Assembly (NCBI GenBank): GCA_946482335.1
Contig: CAMLRG010000024.1
Location: 1-41,023, forward strand
Direction: 5' to 3'
Length of the DNA stretch: 41,023 nucleotides
Source: an uncultured Duganella sp.
Lineage (GTDB): Bacteria; Pseudomonadota; Gammaproteobacteria; Burkholderiales; Burkholderiaceae
The notes under the pieces are model-generated. The model had not been told where the DNA came from. It did not search any database and was given only the letters and a program-made list of their open reading frames with translations. Positions 24,470-32,181 of the stretch are shown here, piece by piece. Position 1 is the stretch's first letter. Every line of letters starts with the position of its first letter. A program made the position numbers and the translations under genes.

Positions 24470-24780
24470 GGGGCGTCGCCGGGCTTGCGCAAGCGCGACA
24501 GCAGCGCGGCGGTCTGTTCATTGAGCGGCAAGCCATGGCGCCGCAGCAGCTGCACGTGCAGCACCAGGTTTTCCAGCACCAGCTTGGCGGCCACGGCCAG
24601 CAAGGTCAGGCGCCGGTCCTCCTCGCTGAAGCTTTCCATGGCGTCGGCCATCTCGCACAGATGGTTGGCGACCAGCTGGCGCAATGCCTGTTCATCGAAG
24701 GGCAGGTCGGCGAAATCGATCGGGTCTTCCTGCTCCACCTCATGCATCAACAGCTCGAGTTCCTGCGGGGTGATGCCCAT
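24466..24780 (-). CDS. Conserved small acidic protein of unknown function
   Basis: The 104-residue protein begins MGITPQELELLMHEVEQEDPIDF and is largely helical and acidic in its first half, with LTLLAVAAKLVLENLVLHVQLL as a hydrophobic helix region and a basic C-terminus (LLSRLRKPG). It has no signal peptide and no motif I recognise. The ATG has GGAG six bases upstream. It converges with the end of the exopolysaccharide operon (four-base overlap) and is divergent from the ThiS/MoaD-like gene across 62 bases. It is probably an independent housekeeping-type gene rather than part of either unit. Confidence 0.7.
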   Translation of the reverse strand: MGITPQELELLMHEVEQEDPIDFADLPFDEQALRQLVANHLCEMADAMESFSEEDRRLTLLAVAAKLVLENLVLHVQLLRRHGLPLNEQTAALLSRLRKPGDAP

Positions 24781-24827
24781 GTGTGGCTCCGGTTATGCAC
24801 ACCGGTCCATTGTAGGCTAAAGCGCGC

Positions 24828-24833
24828 TAGAAT
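24828..24833 (+). promoter_or_regulatory. -10-like TAGAAT directly before the ThiS/MoaD-like gene
   Basis: TAGAAT (5 of 6 match) ends nine bases before the ATG at 24843. If used, transcription would start about three bases before the start codon, giving a nearly leaderless mRNA. No clear -35 or ribosome-binding site accompanies it. Confidence 0.3.
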
Positions 24834-24842
24834 GGCCTTCCC

Positions 24843-25100
24843 ATGGCCCAGATCATCTTCACCCAGCAGCTGGCGCGTTTCCTGCCGGTCCCGACCCTGG
24901 AAACCGGGGCGGCAACCTTGCGCGCCGCGCTGGATGGGGCCTTTGCCGCAAATCCGCGCCTGGGGGCTTACGTCCTGGATGAACAGGGCCGCCTGCGCGC
25001 CAACGTCGTAGTGTTCATCGATGGCAAGCGCAGCGACCTCGACGAGCCGTTGCGTGCCGATTCGAAAGTCTATGTGTTGCAAGCCTTATCGGGAGGATGA
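24843..25100 (+). CDS. ThiS/MoaD-family ubiquitin-like protein with C-terminal diglycine
   Basis: This 85-residue protein has a beta-grasp pattern (MAQIIFTQQLARFL, then ANVVVFIDGKRSDLDEPLRADSKVYVLQALSGG) and ends exactly in Gly-Gly, the hallmark of sulfur carriers and ubiquitin-like modifiers. It differs from canonical MoaD/ThiS in lying apart from molybdopterin or thiamine genes. It is followed one base later by a BNR-repeat protein gene, whose ribosome-binding site is formed by the Ser-Gly-Gly codons. A sulfur-carrier or protein-conjugation role linked to that partner is inferred. No E1-like activating enzyme (MoeB/ThiF) lies in the window. Confidence 0.85.
   Translation: MAQIIFTQQLARFLPVPTLETGAATLRAALDGAFAANPRLGAYVLDEQGRLRANVVVFIDGKRSDLDEPLRADSKVYVLQALSGG
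25091..25096 (+). promoter_or_regulatory. Ribosome-binding site embedded in the diglycine codons
   Basis: GGGAGG spans the last base of Ser83 and the codons of Gly84 and most of Gly85 of the ubiquitin-like protein, five bases before the ATG at 25102. It fixes the start of the BNR-repeat gene and couples its translation to the upstream gene. Confidence 0.75.
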
Positions 25101-25101
25101 C

Positions 25102-26190
25102 ATGGCAGACCGCGCTTTCCTTGCCACGCGCAAGGGCCTGTTTGAGCTGGCGTACCGCAATGGCGAATGGACGCTGGAAGAGGGCAAATCCTTCTTCGGC
25201 GATCCGGTATCGATGGTGCTGCACGATGGGCGCGATGGCGCCACCTATGCCTGCCTGAACCTCGGGCATTTCGGCGCCAAGCTGCACCGGCGCGACGCCG
25301 GCAGCGACACCTGGCAGGAAATTGCCGTGCCCACCTATCCACCCAAGCCGGAAGACAGCGCCGACAAAGTGGACTGGAGCCTGAAGCAAATCTGGTCGCT
25401 GGAAGCGGGCGGCCCCGACCAGCCCGGCGTGCTGTGGGCCGGCACCCTGCCCGGCGGCCTGTTCCGCTCGGACGACCGCGGCGACAGCTGGCGGCTGGTG
25501 GAGTCACTATGGAATCTCCCGGAGCGCAGCCAATGGTTCGGCGGCGGCTACGACGTGCCGGGCATCCACAGCATTTGCGTCGACCCGCGCGACAGCAAGT
25601 CGGTGCTGGTCGGGGTTTCCTGCGGCGGCGCCTGGCTCACGGGAGATGGCGGCGCCAGCTGGGAATTGCGCACCAAGGGCATGGCGGCACGCTACATGCC
25701 GCCCGAGATGCAGGAGGCCGGCGCGGTGCAGGATCCGCACCGTATCGTACGCTGCGCCGGCGACCCCAATGTGCTGTGGTGCCAGCACCATAACGGGATC
25801 TGGCTGTCGCGCACCAATGGCGAGGTGTGGGAAGAAATCACGGCGCCCTTGTCGAGCTTTGGCTTTGCCGTGGCCGTGCACCCGCGCGACGGACGTACCG
25901 CATGGTTCGTGCCGGCGGTGGCCGACCAGCAGCGGGTGCCGGTGGACGCGGCGCTGGCGGTCAACCGCACTGCGGATGGCGGCGCCAGCTTCAGTACCCT
26001 GCGCGGCGGCCTGCCGCAGGAACACTGTTACGACCTGGTGTACCGCCATGGCCTGGCAGTGGCCGACGATGGTAAGACGCTGCTGATGGCGTCCACCACC
26101 GGCGGCGCCTGGCTGTCCACCAATGGCGGCGAGCATTGGCAAACCATTTCCACCACCTTGCCGCCGGTGTACGCCGTGCGTTTCAATTAG
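25102..26190 (+). CDS. BNR/sialidase-like beta-propeller protein
   Basis: The ATG at 25102, one base after the upstream stop, gives 362 residues. The frame extends upstream but overlaps the ubiquitin-like gene. Asp-box (SxDxGxxW-like) repeats are visible as RSDDRGDSWRL, TGDGGASWEL, TADGGASFST and STNGGEHWQT, spaced as blades of a BNR propeller. There is no signal peptide and the Arg triad of true sialidases is not evident, so it is probably a cytoplasmic propeller of the WD40/YVTN/BNR type and not a glycosidase. Its tight pairing with a GG-ending beta-grasp protein suggests the two act together. It overlaps the convergent tetR-type gene by four bases. Confidence 0.85.
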   Translation: MADRAFLATRKGLFELAYRNGEWTLEEGKSFFGDPVSMVLHDGRDGATYACLNLGHFGAKLHRRDAGSDTWQEIAVPTYPPKPEDSADKVDWSLKQIWSLEAGGPDQPGVLWAGTLPGGLFRSDDRGDSWRLVESLWNLPERSQWFGGGYDVPGIHSICVDPRDSKSVLVGVSCGGAWLTGDGGASWELRTKGMAARYMPPEMQEAGAVQDPHRIVRCAGDPNVLWCQHHNGIWLSRTNGEVWEEITAPLSSFGFAVAVHPRDGRTAWFVPAVADQQRVPVDAALAVNRTADGGASFSTLRGGLPQEHCYDLVYRHGLAVADDGKTLLMASTTGGAWLSTNGGEHWQTISTTLPPVYAVRFN

Positions 26191-26795
26191 TTGGCGTAAT
26201 ACGCCAGAAACATCTCGACGGTGGCGGTGATGACCGCCTCCTGTTCCTCCGGCGTCAGCGGCGCTTTGCCCATGGCCACTTGCGGCCATAGCGCGAACGC
26301 CTTCAACTGACCCTGCAGCATGTGCGACATGAAGGCCGCGTCGCCGGCCTTCAGCACCTTGTCCTCCTGCGCCGCGCGCAGAAAGCTCGCCACCCCTTCT
26401 TCCTTCTTGCCCAGGCGCGACACCATTTCGCCGGCGCGCTGCGGCGCGTGGATCGCCTCCGCGATCGCAACACGCACCAGGTCGAGGAAATAGCCGTCGC
26501 GCAGCATCGCCATCTTTTGCCGCATCAGTTCCAGCAGCTGCGGTTTGAGCGGCTTGCCTTGCTGGTAAATGATGGCATTCAGCGCCGCACTGCATTCCCA
26601 CAACTCTTGCAGGATGTGCTCGAACAAGTCGTCCTTGCTCGGGAAATGGTTGTACACCGTGCGCTTGGAGACGCCGGCGGCGGCCGCGATGCGGTCCATG
26701 CTGGTGGCTTCGAAACCGCGGGCACGGAATTCGGCAATGGCGGCCGTAGTGATGGCGGCGCGCTTGCGGTCGGTGAGTTTGTCGGATGGGTTCAT
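26187..26795 (-). CDS. TetR/AcrR family regulator
   Basis: The 202-residue protein has an N-terminal TetR helix-turn-helix (about 14-60: AAIAEFRARGFEATSMDRIA, AGVSKRTVYNHFPSKDDLF) and a helical ligand-binding C-terminal domain of the AefR-like type (LRAAQEDKVLKAGDAAFMS). It is divergent from the metallo-beta-lactamase-fold gene at 26874, and two related palindromes lie between them. The simplest model is that it represses both itself and the hydrolase. The inducer is unknown. It converges on, and overlaps by four bases, the BNR-repeat gene. Confidence 0.93.
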   Translation of the reverse strand: MNPSDKLTDRKRAAITTAAIAEFRARGFEATSMDRIAAAAGVSKRTVYNHFPSKDDLFEHILQELWECSAALNAIIYQQGKPLKPQLLELMRQKMAMLRDGYFLDLVRVAIAEAIHAPQRAGEMVSRLGKKEEGVASFLRAAQEDKVLKAGDAAFMSHMLQGQLKAFALWPQVAMGKAPLTPEEQEAVITATVEMFLAYYAN

Positions 26796-26804
26796 GCAGA
26801 ATAT

Positions 26805-26819
26805 TTTACACCGGGTAGT
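26805..26819. promoter_or_regulatory. Second, degenerate TetR-type operator
   Basis: TTTACACCGGGTAGT matches the stronger palindrome at 26840-26854 at 11 of 15 positions. It lies ten bases before the regulator's start codon, 35 bases from the other site, so it could block the regulator's own promoter. Confidence 0.4.
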
Positions 26820-26839
26820 TTACTTTTCTCAAAACTGAA

Positions 26840-26854
26840 ACTACACTGTGTAGT
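26840..26854. promoter_or_regulatory. TetR-type operator palindrome
   Basis: ACTACACTGTGTAGT is a perfect inverted repeat (ACTACAC/GTGTAGT around one central base) located 20 bases before the hydrolase start. Next to it, TGTAAT at 26854-26859 resembles a -10 box, so a bound repressor would block the hydrolase promoter. Confidence 0.6.
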
Positions 26855-26873
26855 GTAATTCCACGGGGTAACG

Positions 26874-27959
26874 ATGAAACGAACCCTTTTGATTGGAGCG
26901 CTCCTGACCATGGCCTGCCTCGCCTACGCCGCCGCCGACCGCCGTCCCGACTACCAGAATGAAGCCCCCCGCCAGCAGCCGGGCTTGCTCAAGACGCTGA
27001 AGATTTTCTGGGACTTCGCCTTCAACAAGCCGGCCCATACCGTGCCTGCCCACGAGTTTCCGGTGCGAGTACTCACTCTCGACCAATTGCTGGCTGCACC
27101 GGACCATACCCTGTATCGCCTGGGCCACTCGACCATCCTGATGAAGCTCAATGGCGAATTCTGGCTGACCGACCCGGTGTTCTCGAAACGCGCTTCGCCG
27201 GTACAGTGGGCGGGGCCGGCGCGCTTCCACGCGCCGCCGATCAGCATTGCCGAACTGCCCCCGATCAAGGGCGTGATCCTGTCGCACAACCACTACGACC
27301 ACCTCGATTACGCGGCCATCCTGGCACTGTCGGCCAAGACGGAATACTTCCTGGCACCGTTGGGCGTAGGCGACACCCTGGTCGAGTGGGGCGTGCCGGC
27401 CGCCAAGGTGCAGCAACTGTCCTGGTGGCAATCGGCCAGCGCCGGCAGCCTACAGCTGACCGCTACACCGGCCCAGCACTTTTCCGGCCGCGGCCTGTTC
27501 GACAGCAACAAGACGCTGTGGGCCTCGTGGGTGATCGACAGCGGCGGCGCGCGCATCTTCTTCTCCGGCGACACGGGCTACTTCAAGGGTTTCAGGGAAA
27601 TCGGCAACAAGTTCGGTCCCTTCGACCTCACTTTGATGGAAACCGGGGCCTACGACCCGCAGTGGCCGGACATCCATATGCAGCCGAGGGAAACCATGCA
27701 AGCCCACATCGACTTGCGCGGCAAAGTCATGCTGCCCATCCATAACGGCACCTTCGACCTGGCGATGCATCGCTGGGACGACCCGTTCGAGCAGATCACC
27801 GCGCTGGCGGCGGCGCGCCGCCAAGCGCTGGCCACGCCGATCATCGGCGCCCCCTTGTCCATTGCCGCCCCGCAGCCTACAGGCGCCTGGTGGCGCCCTT
27901 CCGAAGGAGAAAACCATGTACCCGTACCAGCGATTCCTCGGGATGTGGCGACGCCCTGA
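26874..27959 (+). CDS. Exported metallo-beta-lactamase-fold hydrolase (NAPE-PLD/UlaG-like)
   Basis: This 361-residue protein has an N-terminal signal (MKRTLLIGALLTMACLAYAAA). It contains LGHSTILM (about 83-90), the metal motif SHNHYDH with His138, His140, Asp142 and His143, FSGDTGYF, METGAYDPQWPDIHMQP and PIHNGTFDLAMH. These match the MBL-fold group that includes N-acylphosphatidylethanolamine phospholipase D. It probably hydrolyses a phospholipid or related ester in the cell envelope. It is expected to be controlled by the divergent TetR regulator. The family usually ends soon after TGAWWR; here about 19 extra residues follow, overlapping a possible small gene at 27916. Confidence 0.9.
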   Translation: MKRTLLIGALLTMACLAYAAADRRPDYQNEAPRQQPGLLKTLKIFWDFAFNKPAHTVPAHEFPVRVLTLDQLLAAPDHTLYRLGHSTILMKLNGEFWLTDPVFSKRASPVQWAGPARFHAPPISIAELPPIKGVILSHNHYDHLDYAAILALSAKTEYFLAPLGVGDTLVEWGVPAAKVQQLSWWQSASAGSLQLTATPAQHFSGRGLFDSNKTLWASWVIDSGGARIFFSGDTGYFKGFREIGNKFGPFDLTLMETGAYDPQWPDIHMQPRETMQAHIDLRGKVMLPIHNGTFDLAMHRWDDPFEQITALAAARRQALATPIIGAPLSIAAPQPTGAWWRPSEGENHVPVPAIPRDVATP

Positions 27960-28116
27960 AGGCGGCCAGCCGCCGGGACCACAAGCGCCACAGACGCCGC
28001 CTGCCCGCACATGGCCGCCGCATGAGTTGGAAGATGGCGCGGGCCAGCGCGCAGTTCCGGCTGGCAGCAAAGGGCGGCAACGCCAGGGCGCGCCGGGCAC
28101 CGCCGCGGTTGGCTAA
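27916..28116 (+). CDS. Possible small proline-rich protein
   Basis: The ATG at 27916 is preceded by a strong GAAGGAGA ribosome-binding site at 27902-27909 and gives 66 residues beginning MYPYQRFLGMWRRPEGG, then a Pro/Gln/Arg-rich tail. It overlaps the last 44 bases of the hydrolase gene in another frame. No family was recognised. The good ribosome-binding site argues for translation; the low-complexity composition, common in chance GC-rich frames, argues against. It may be co-induced with the hydrolase. Confidence 0.35.
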   Translation: MYPYQRFLGMWRRPEGGQPPGPQAPQTPPARTWPPHELEDGAGQRAVPAGSKGRQRQGAPGTAAVG

Positions 28117-28227
28117 GCCGGCGACGGCACAGCAAGGCAGCTGGTCCCGGCGGCGCCGGCGGTGATCCGCCGAACGCGGCAGTGGCATGCTACAGTAAGC
28201 AAAACATTTATTTCCTGCCAACTGCCC

Positions 28228-29247
28228 ATGCACCCACTGGAAACCCCGCTGGCCTTGCTGGCCAGCCTCGCCTGCCTGCCGGCCCATGCGGATGGGGTCG
28301 GCCGGGCCGACCAGTCGGCACAGCAGCAGATCGCCGTTGACCTGAAATCCTGCGCCAAGCCGGTCTGGCCGCAAGATGCCCTGCGCCGCGAGCAGCAGGG
28401 AACGGTGACCCTGGCCTACCTGATCGGCCTCGATGGCCGCGTGCAGGAATCCAGGATCGAGAAGTCGAGCGGCTACCCGCTGCTGGACCTGGCGGCCCAG
28501 GACGGTATCGCCAAGTGCAAATTCAGTCCGCCCAGCAGCGTTGGCCGTAGCGAGCCCACCTGGACCAGGATGCAATACGTCTGGTCGCTGCGAGACAGCA
28601 AAACGCCGGAAGAGCAGCAAGCCGAGTGGGAGCGCGACCTGGTCCTGGCGGAACAAGGCGACGCCGCTGCCAAGCTCCGCTTGAGCGGCGGCTACATGCG
28701 TGGCCGGCCAGGCGTGGAGCGCAACCGCGAGATGGCCGTGCGCCTGCTGCGCGAAGCGGCGGAACTCGGCAACCCCAAGGCGCAGGAAACCCTGGGTTTC
28801 ATGCTGCTCATGGGGAAGGAAGTCGGGCGCAATCCCGACGAAGCCCGGATGTGGCTGGAAAAAGCGGCCACCCAGGGTGCGGTTGGCGCGCAATCCGGCC
28901 TTGGCGCCATGTTGCTGACTGGCCGCGAAGGGCCGCAGGACAAGGCACGCGGCCGCGAATGGCTGGAAAAGGCGGCAGCGAACGGCAATCTCATGGCGAA
29001 AAGCATGCTCGGCAGCTGGCTGATCAGCGAAGGCGGGGAGCCGGAACAAGGGTTCGTGCTGCTGGAAGAAGCGGCCGGGCAGCACGAACGGGTGGCGCAA
29101 TTAAAGCTGGCGGAACTGCTGGAAAAAGGGGAATTGCGCCCGCAGGACAAGCCGCGCGCAATCGAGCTGTACCGGCGTGCCGCCGCTGCCGGCCTGGCGC
29201 CAGCCCAGCGTGCGCTGGCGCGCTTGACCGCCGAGGCCGCGCGCTGA
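28228..29247 (+). CDS. Periplasmic TonB_C-domain protein with Sel1 repeats
   Basis: The ATG at 28228 is preferred over one 66 bases upstream because it gives a clean signal peptide (MHPLETPLALLASLACLPAHA). The 339-residue protein has a TonB C-terminal-like domain (about 37-105: CAKPVWPQDALRREQQGTVTLAYL, IEKSSGYPLLDLAAQDG, CKFSPP). Four to five Sel1-like repeats follow (AVRLLREAAELGNPKAQETL, MWLEKAATQGAVGAQSGLG, EWLEKAAANGNLMAKSML, ELYRRAAAAGLAPAQRAL). It lacks the N-terminal anchor and Pro-rich spacer of a true TonB, so it is unlikely to energise receptors. Protein-protein scaffolding in the periplasm is the safer reading. Confidence 0.8.
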   Translation: MHPLETPLALLASLACLPAHADGVGRADQSAQQQIAVDLKSCAKPVWPQDALRREQQGTVTLAYLIGLDGRVQESRIEKSSGYPLLDLAAQDGIAKCKFSPPSSVGRSEPTWTRMQYVWSLRDSKTPEEQQAEWERDLVLAEQGDAAAKLRLSGGYMRGRPGVERNREMAVRLLREAAELGNPKAQETLGFMLLMGKEVGRNPDEARMWLEKAATQGAVGAQSGLGAMLLTGREGPQDKARGREWLEKAAANGNLMAKSMLGSWLISEGGEPEQGFVLLEEAAGQHERVAQLKLAELLEKGELRPQDKPRAIELYRRAAAAGLAPAQRALARLTAEAAR

Positions 29248-29568
29248 TCAGGCTTCGACGTTGATCAAGCGGCCAATGGCCTGGCCCAGGGTGTTGAGGG
29301 TGGGCGGCTTCGGCAATACATCCGAAGGGATGCGCTGTTCGATGGCGCGGTCGAGACGGGGCGTGGTGGGAGCCGGCGTGGCCGCCGCTTCGGCGCGCTG
29401 GCTGGCGAGCTGGGTGCGGGACAGTTCCTGCTTGTCGCGTTCCAGCAGCGCGCGGCTCTCGTCGAGCCGGCCCTCATCCTGCGCCACACGATCGCGGTCC
29501 TGCTGAACCTTACGTTCCGCGGAGACCACGGCCGACTGCAGGGAATGGATGGAGTTCAGCGAGACCAC
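29248..29568 (-). CDS. Small coiled-coil protein of unknown function
   Basis: A GTG start at 29568 with AGGG eight bases upstream gives 106 residues. No ATG is available near the start. Residues about 10-62 form a charged heptad-like helix (AERKVQQDRDRVAQDEGRLD, LLERDKQELSRTQLASQRAE) followed by a Pro/Thr linker and a short C-terminal helix, TLGQAIGRLINVEA. No signal, membrane segment or known family was seen. Its stop lies directly against the stop of the convergent Sel1 protein gene with no spacer, and no terminator lies between them. Confidence 0.65.
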   Translation of the reverse strand: MVSLNSIHSLQSAVVSAERKVQQDRDRVAQDEGRLDESRALLERDKQELSRTQLASQRAEAAATPAPTTPRLDRAIEQRIPSDVLPKPPTLNTLGQAIGRLINVEA

Positions 29569-29646
29569 GTTTCTACCCTTGGAAGCAACCTTTCACTCAG
29601 GCACCGATCTTAGCTTAGGCCAAATCCTGCGCGAATGCCAGAGCTA

Positions 29647-29687
29647 AAAAAAGGGCGCCGCAGCCTTGGAAAATCCTGCGACGCCCG
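29647..29687 (-). terminator. Intrinsic terminator of the TonB-dependent receptor gene
   Basis: On the minus strand, GGGCGTCGCAG (29687-29677) pairs with CTGCGGCGCCC (29664-29654) with one mismatch, and the stem is followed by seven T residues (29653-29647). It begins 35 bases after the receptor stop codon. Confidence 0.85.
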
Positions 29688-29721
29688 GAGGGGAACTGCT
29701 AGGGAGATACAACGTTAAGCG

Positions 29722-32163
29722 TTAGAAGCGGTAAGCCAGCGACAGCTCCCAGCTGCGGCCAAACAATGGGCGGGCGTTGATCGGGCCGCTGCCGCCGGTG
29801 GTCAGGCGGGAATTGCCCTCGGTCAGGCCCAGTTCGTTCGAGACGTTGTTGGCGCTCAAGCGGATTTCGATCTTGTCGCCGATGGTGTACAGCGCGCCCA
29901 GATCCACCGTCTTGTACGAAGGCAGGTATTGCAGGTTGGCCTGGTCGGCCCAGCGGTCGCCCACGTAAGTGTAGGTGCCGTACAGCTTGAGCGACTGGTC
30001 GTCGCCGACCGGAATGCGGTAAGTCGGCGTGAAACGGTACTGCAGCTTCGGCTGGCGCTGCACCTTCTTGCCCGCGGTGGCTGGGTTGTCCTTGTACTTG
30101 GAATCCTGCCAGTTGCCGGACAGGCTCAGCGACAAGTCGCGGATCGGACGCACCGCCAGTTCCACTTCCACGCCATCGCCCTTGGAGCCGGACACCGAAT
30201 TCAGGATGGTGCCGTTCGACAGGATTTGCTGGAAGGCGATGCCTTCGAAGTCCGTATGGAAGTAGTTGATGTAGGCGCTGTACAACTGGCCGGCGGTCTT
30301 GAAGCCCACTTCGTACTGCTTGATCTTGGGCGTCGGCAGGAAGTTGCGGTCATCCACGTTCTTCTGGCTGCCGGCATTGCGCAAATCGTCGAAGGCGACG
30401 AAAGTATGGCCCATATTGGCGCGCGCAAACACGCTGGCATCCTTGGCCAGCTTGTAATTGCCGCCCACGGTGAAGCTGTTGGCCGAATCGGTGCGGGTCA
30501 GCGCCGTGTTGGAGCCGGTGGGCATCGAGGTGTTGTTGTTGTACACGGTCAGCGGATTGTTGTCGGTATCGCCGCTGCGCAGGTTGGAGATGGTGGCATC
30601 CAGTTTCTGGCGCTCGCGGCGCACGCCGCCGTCGATCTTGATGCGGTCGTTCACCTTCCATTCGTTGGCGACGAACAGGGCGGTATTGCTGCCGTCGTAG
30701 GACGCCACCGGCGCATAGAACACGCTGCCATCCTTGCCGTTGTTCGACACGATGACGCCGTTATCCAGCTTGACGTTGATCAGGCGCGCATTCGGCACCG
30801 CCGTCATCAGGTGGCTGCTGCCCAGGTACCAGACGTCGTCCGACGAATAATTGGCGAAATAGCCGCCCACGGTCAGGGTATTGTCCTTGATCCATTCCTT
30901 GCTGACGCGAATCTCGTCGGTGAACGATTTCAGCTTCTTCTCCACCGCCCACAGGCCGGCCTGCACCACTTGCTGGTTGCCCGCCACCGGCGTGCCGTCG
31001 AGGTAGGTGGCGGTGGCGGTGGTGCCGCCATTGGCCGCCAGCGCGGCAGTGTTGTACGCCGACATCGTCAGCGGATTGTTACCGGTGAACATGGCGATCG
31101 TGTTCAAGTCGCCATCGAAATGGTTGAACTTGTTGGACACGTTCCAGCCATTGAAGTTCTGGTCGAATTCCATGCCGATCACGGTGGATTTCAAGCCGCG
31201 GCCATCGCCCAGGTCGTAATCCAGGGTCTTGCCTGGCGCGGCTTCAACCGTGAAGCGGCGCATTTCATTGCTCATCAGCGTGCCCTTCAGCGGATCGAAG
31301 CCCGGGAACTCGGTGATGGTGCGGCCTTCATTGCTGGAAATTAGCGGCACGCCGGTGTAGAAGGCGTTCTTGTCGTCGGTGCGGCGCACGTAGAAGGTGG
31401 CTTCGCCCTGGTCCAGCTTGCGGGTCAGGGTCGCGGTGACCTGGCCGCCATCGTCGGACGGGAAGCCGGAATCGCGCACGCCGTGGGTGTTGCGGTAGAA
31501 GCCGCCAACGGTGGCGTACCAGCCATCGGAGATCTTGCCGCCGTAGAAGACGTCGACGCGGCGCAGTTCGCCGGTCCCGGTGGTGAAGCGCACCGACCCT
31601 TCCGGCGTGTCGGAACCCTTCTTCAGGATGAAGTTCATGGTGGCGCCCGGCTGGCCGCTGGAGAAGATGGTGCTCGGGCCGCCGCGCAGCACTTCCACGC
31701 GTTCGATGGTGTCATCCAGGCGGAAGGCCGACGAGCCTTCAAAGAAGGACAGGGTCGAGACCGGGTACAGCGGGTTGCCCTGCATCTGCACCGACACGAA
31801 GGGCGAGTCGGAGCCGGAAGGGAAGCCGCGCACCTGGATATTGGCGCCGGACTGGCCGCCGGTCGATTCGGCAAACGCGCCCGGCACCAGTTTCATGACG
31901 TCGGCGGTGCTGATCGGGGCGGCCTGCTTCAATTGTTCTTCCGAGGCGGTAGTGATCGAGAAAGCGGAATCGAGCTTGCGCACCCCGCGGGCGGAGGCGA
32001 CGCCGGTCACCACCACTTGCTGGATTTCCTTCTGGACTGCGTCGGCCGGCTGGGCTGCCTGATCGGCAGGCTTGGCCTCCTGTTCCTGGGCCCGCGCTTG
32101 GCCGACCAGGGTCAGCACGGCAATGGAAATGGACGACAACAATAACTTCCGATGGTTTTTCAT
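29722..32163 (-). CDS. TonB-dependent outer-membrane receptor of the glucoside operon
   Basis: The ATG at 32163, preceded by GAAGAG, gives 813 residues; the open frame further upstream runs through the operator repeats. A signal peptide (MKNHRKLLLSSISIAVLTLVGQARA) is followed by a TonB-box-like IQQVVVTG (about 47-54), the plug domain (SITTASEEQLKQAAPIST, NIQVRGFPSG, IERVEVLRGGPSTIFSSGQPGATMNF) and a long beta-barrel ending WELSLAYRF. Automated tools may call it a siderophore receptor because of the plug. The divergent GH65/pgmB/permease genes and shared operators instead point to oligosaccharide uptake across the outer membrane. It has its own terminator downstream, so it is a single-gene transcript. 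Confidence 0.92.
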   Translation of the reverse strand: MKNHRKLLLSSISIAVLTLVGQARAQEQEAKPADQAAQPADAVQKEIQQVVVTGVASARGVRKLDSAFSITTASEEQLKQAAPISTADVMKLVPGAFAESTGGQSGANIQVRGFPSGSDSPFVSVQMQGNPLYPVSTLSFFEGSSAFRLDDTIERVEVLRGGPSTIFSSGQPGATMNFILKKGSDTPEGSVRFTTGTGELRRVDVFYGGKISDGWYATVGGFYRNTHGVRDSGFPSDDGGQVTATLTRKLDQGEATFYVRRTDDKNAFYTGVPLISSNEGRTITEFPGFDPLKGTLMSNEMRRFTVEAAPGKTLDYDLGDGRGLKSTVIGMEFDQNFNGWNVSNKFNHFDGDLNTIAMFTGNNPLTMSAYNTAALAANGGTTATATYLDGTPVAGNQQVVQAGLWAVEKKLKSFTDEIRVSKEWIKDNTLTVGGYFANYSSDDVWYLGSSHLMTAVPNARLINVKLDNGVIVSNNGKDGSVFYAPVASYDGSNTALFVANEWKVNDRIKIDGGVRRERQKLDATISNLRSGDTDNNPLTVYNNNTSMPTGSNTALTRTDSANSFTVGGNYKLAKDASVFARANMGHTFVAFDDLRNAGSQKNVDDRNFLPTPKIKQYEVGFKTAGQLYSAYINYFHTDFEGIAFQQILSNGTILNSVSGSKGDGVEVELAVRPIRDLSLSLSGNWQDSKYKDNPATAGKKVQRQPKLQYRFTPTYRIPVGDDQSLKLYGTYTYVGDRWADQANLQYLPSYKTVDLGALYTIGDKIEIRLSANNVSNELGLTEGNSRLTTGGSGPINARPLFGRSWELSLAYRF

Positions 32164-32181
32164 ACGTGTCTCTTCTTTCGA

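Noticed and set aside
25102..26190. True sialidase activity for the BNR-repeat protein
   Set aside because: Asp-box repeats are present but no signal peptide or evident catalytic Arg triad was seen; the repeats alone indicate only a propeller fold.
29722..32163. Siderophore receptor identity for the TonB-dependent receptor
   Set aside because: There are no iron-related genes or Fur-like box nearby; the divergent sugar operon and shared operators support a glycan substrate instead.
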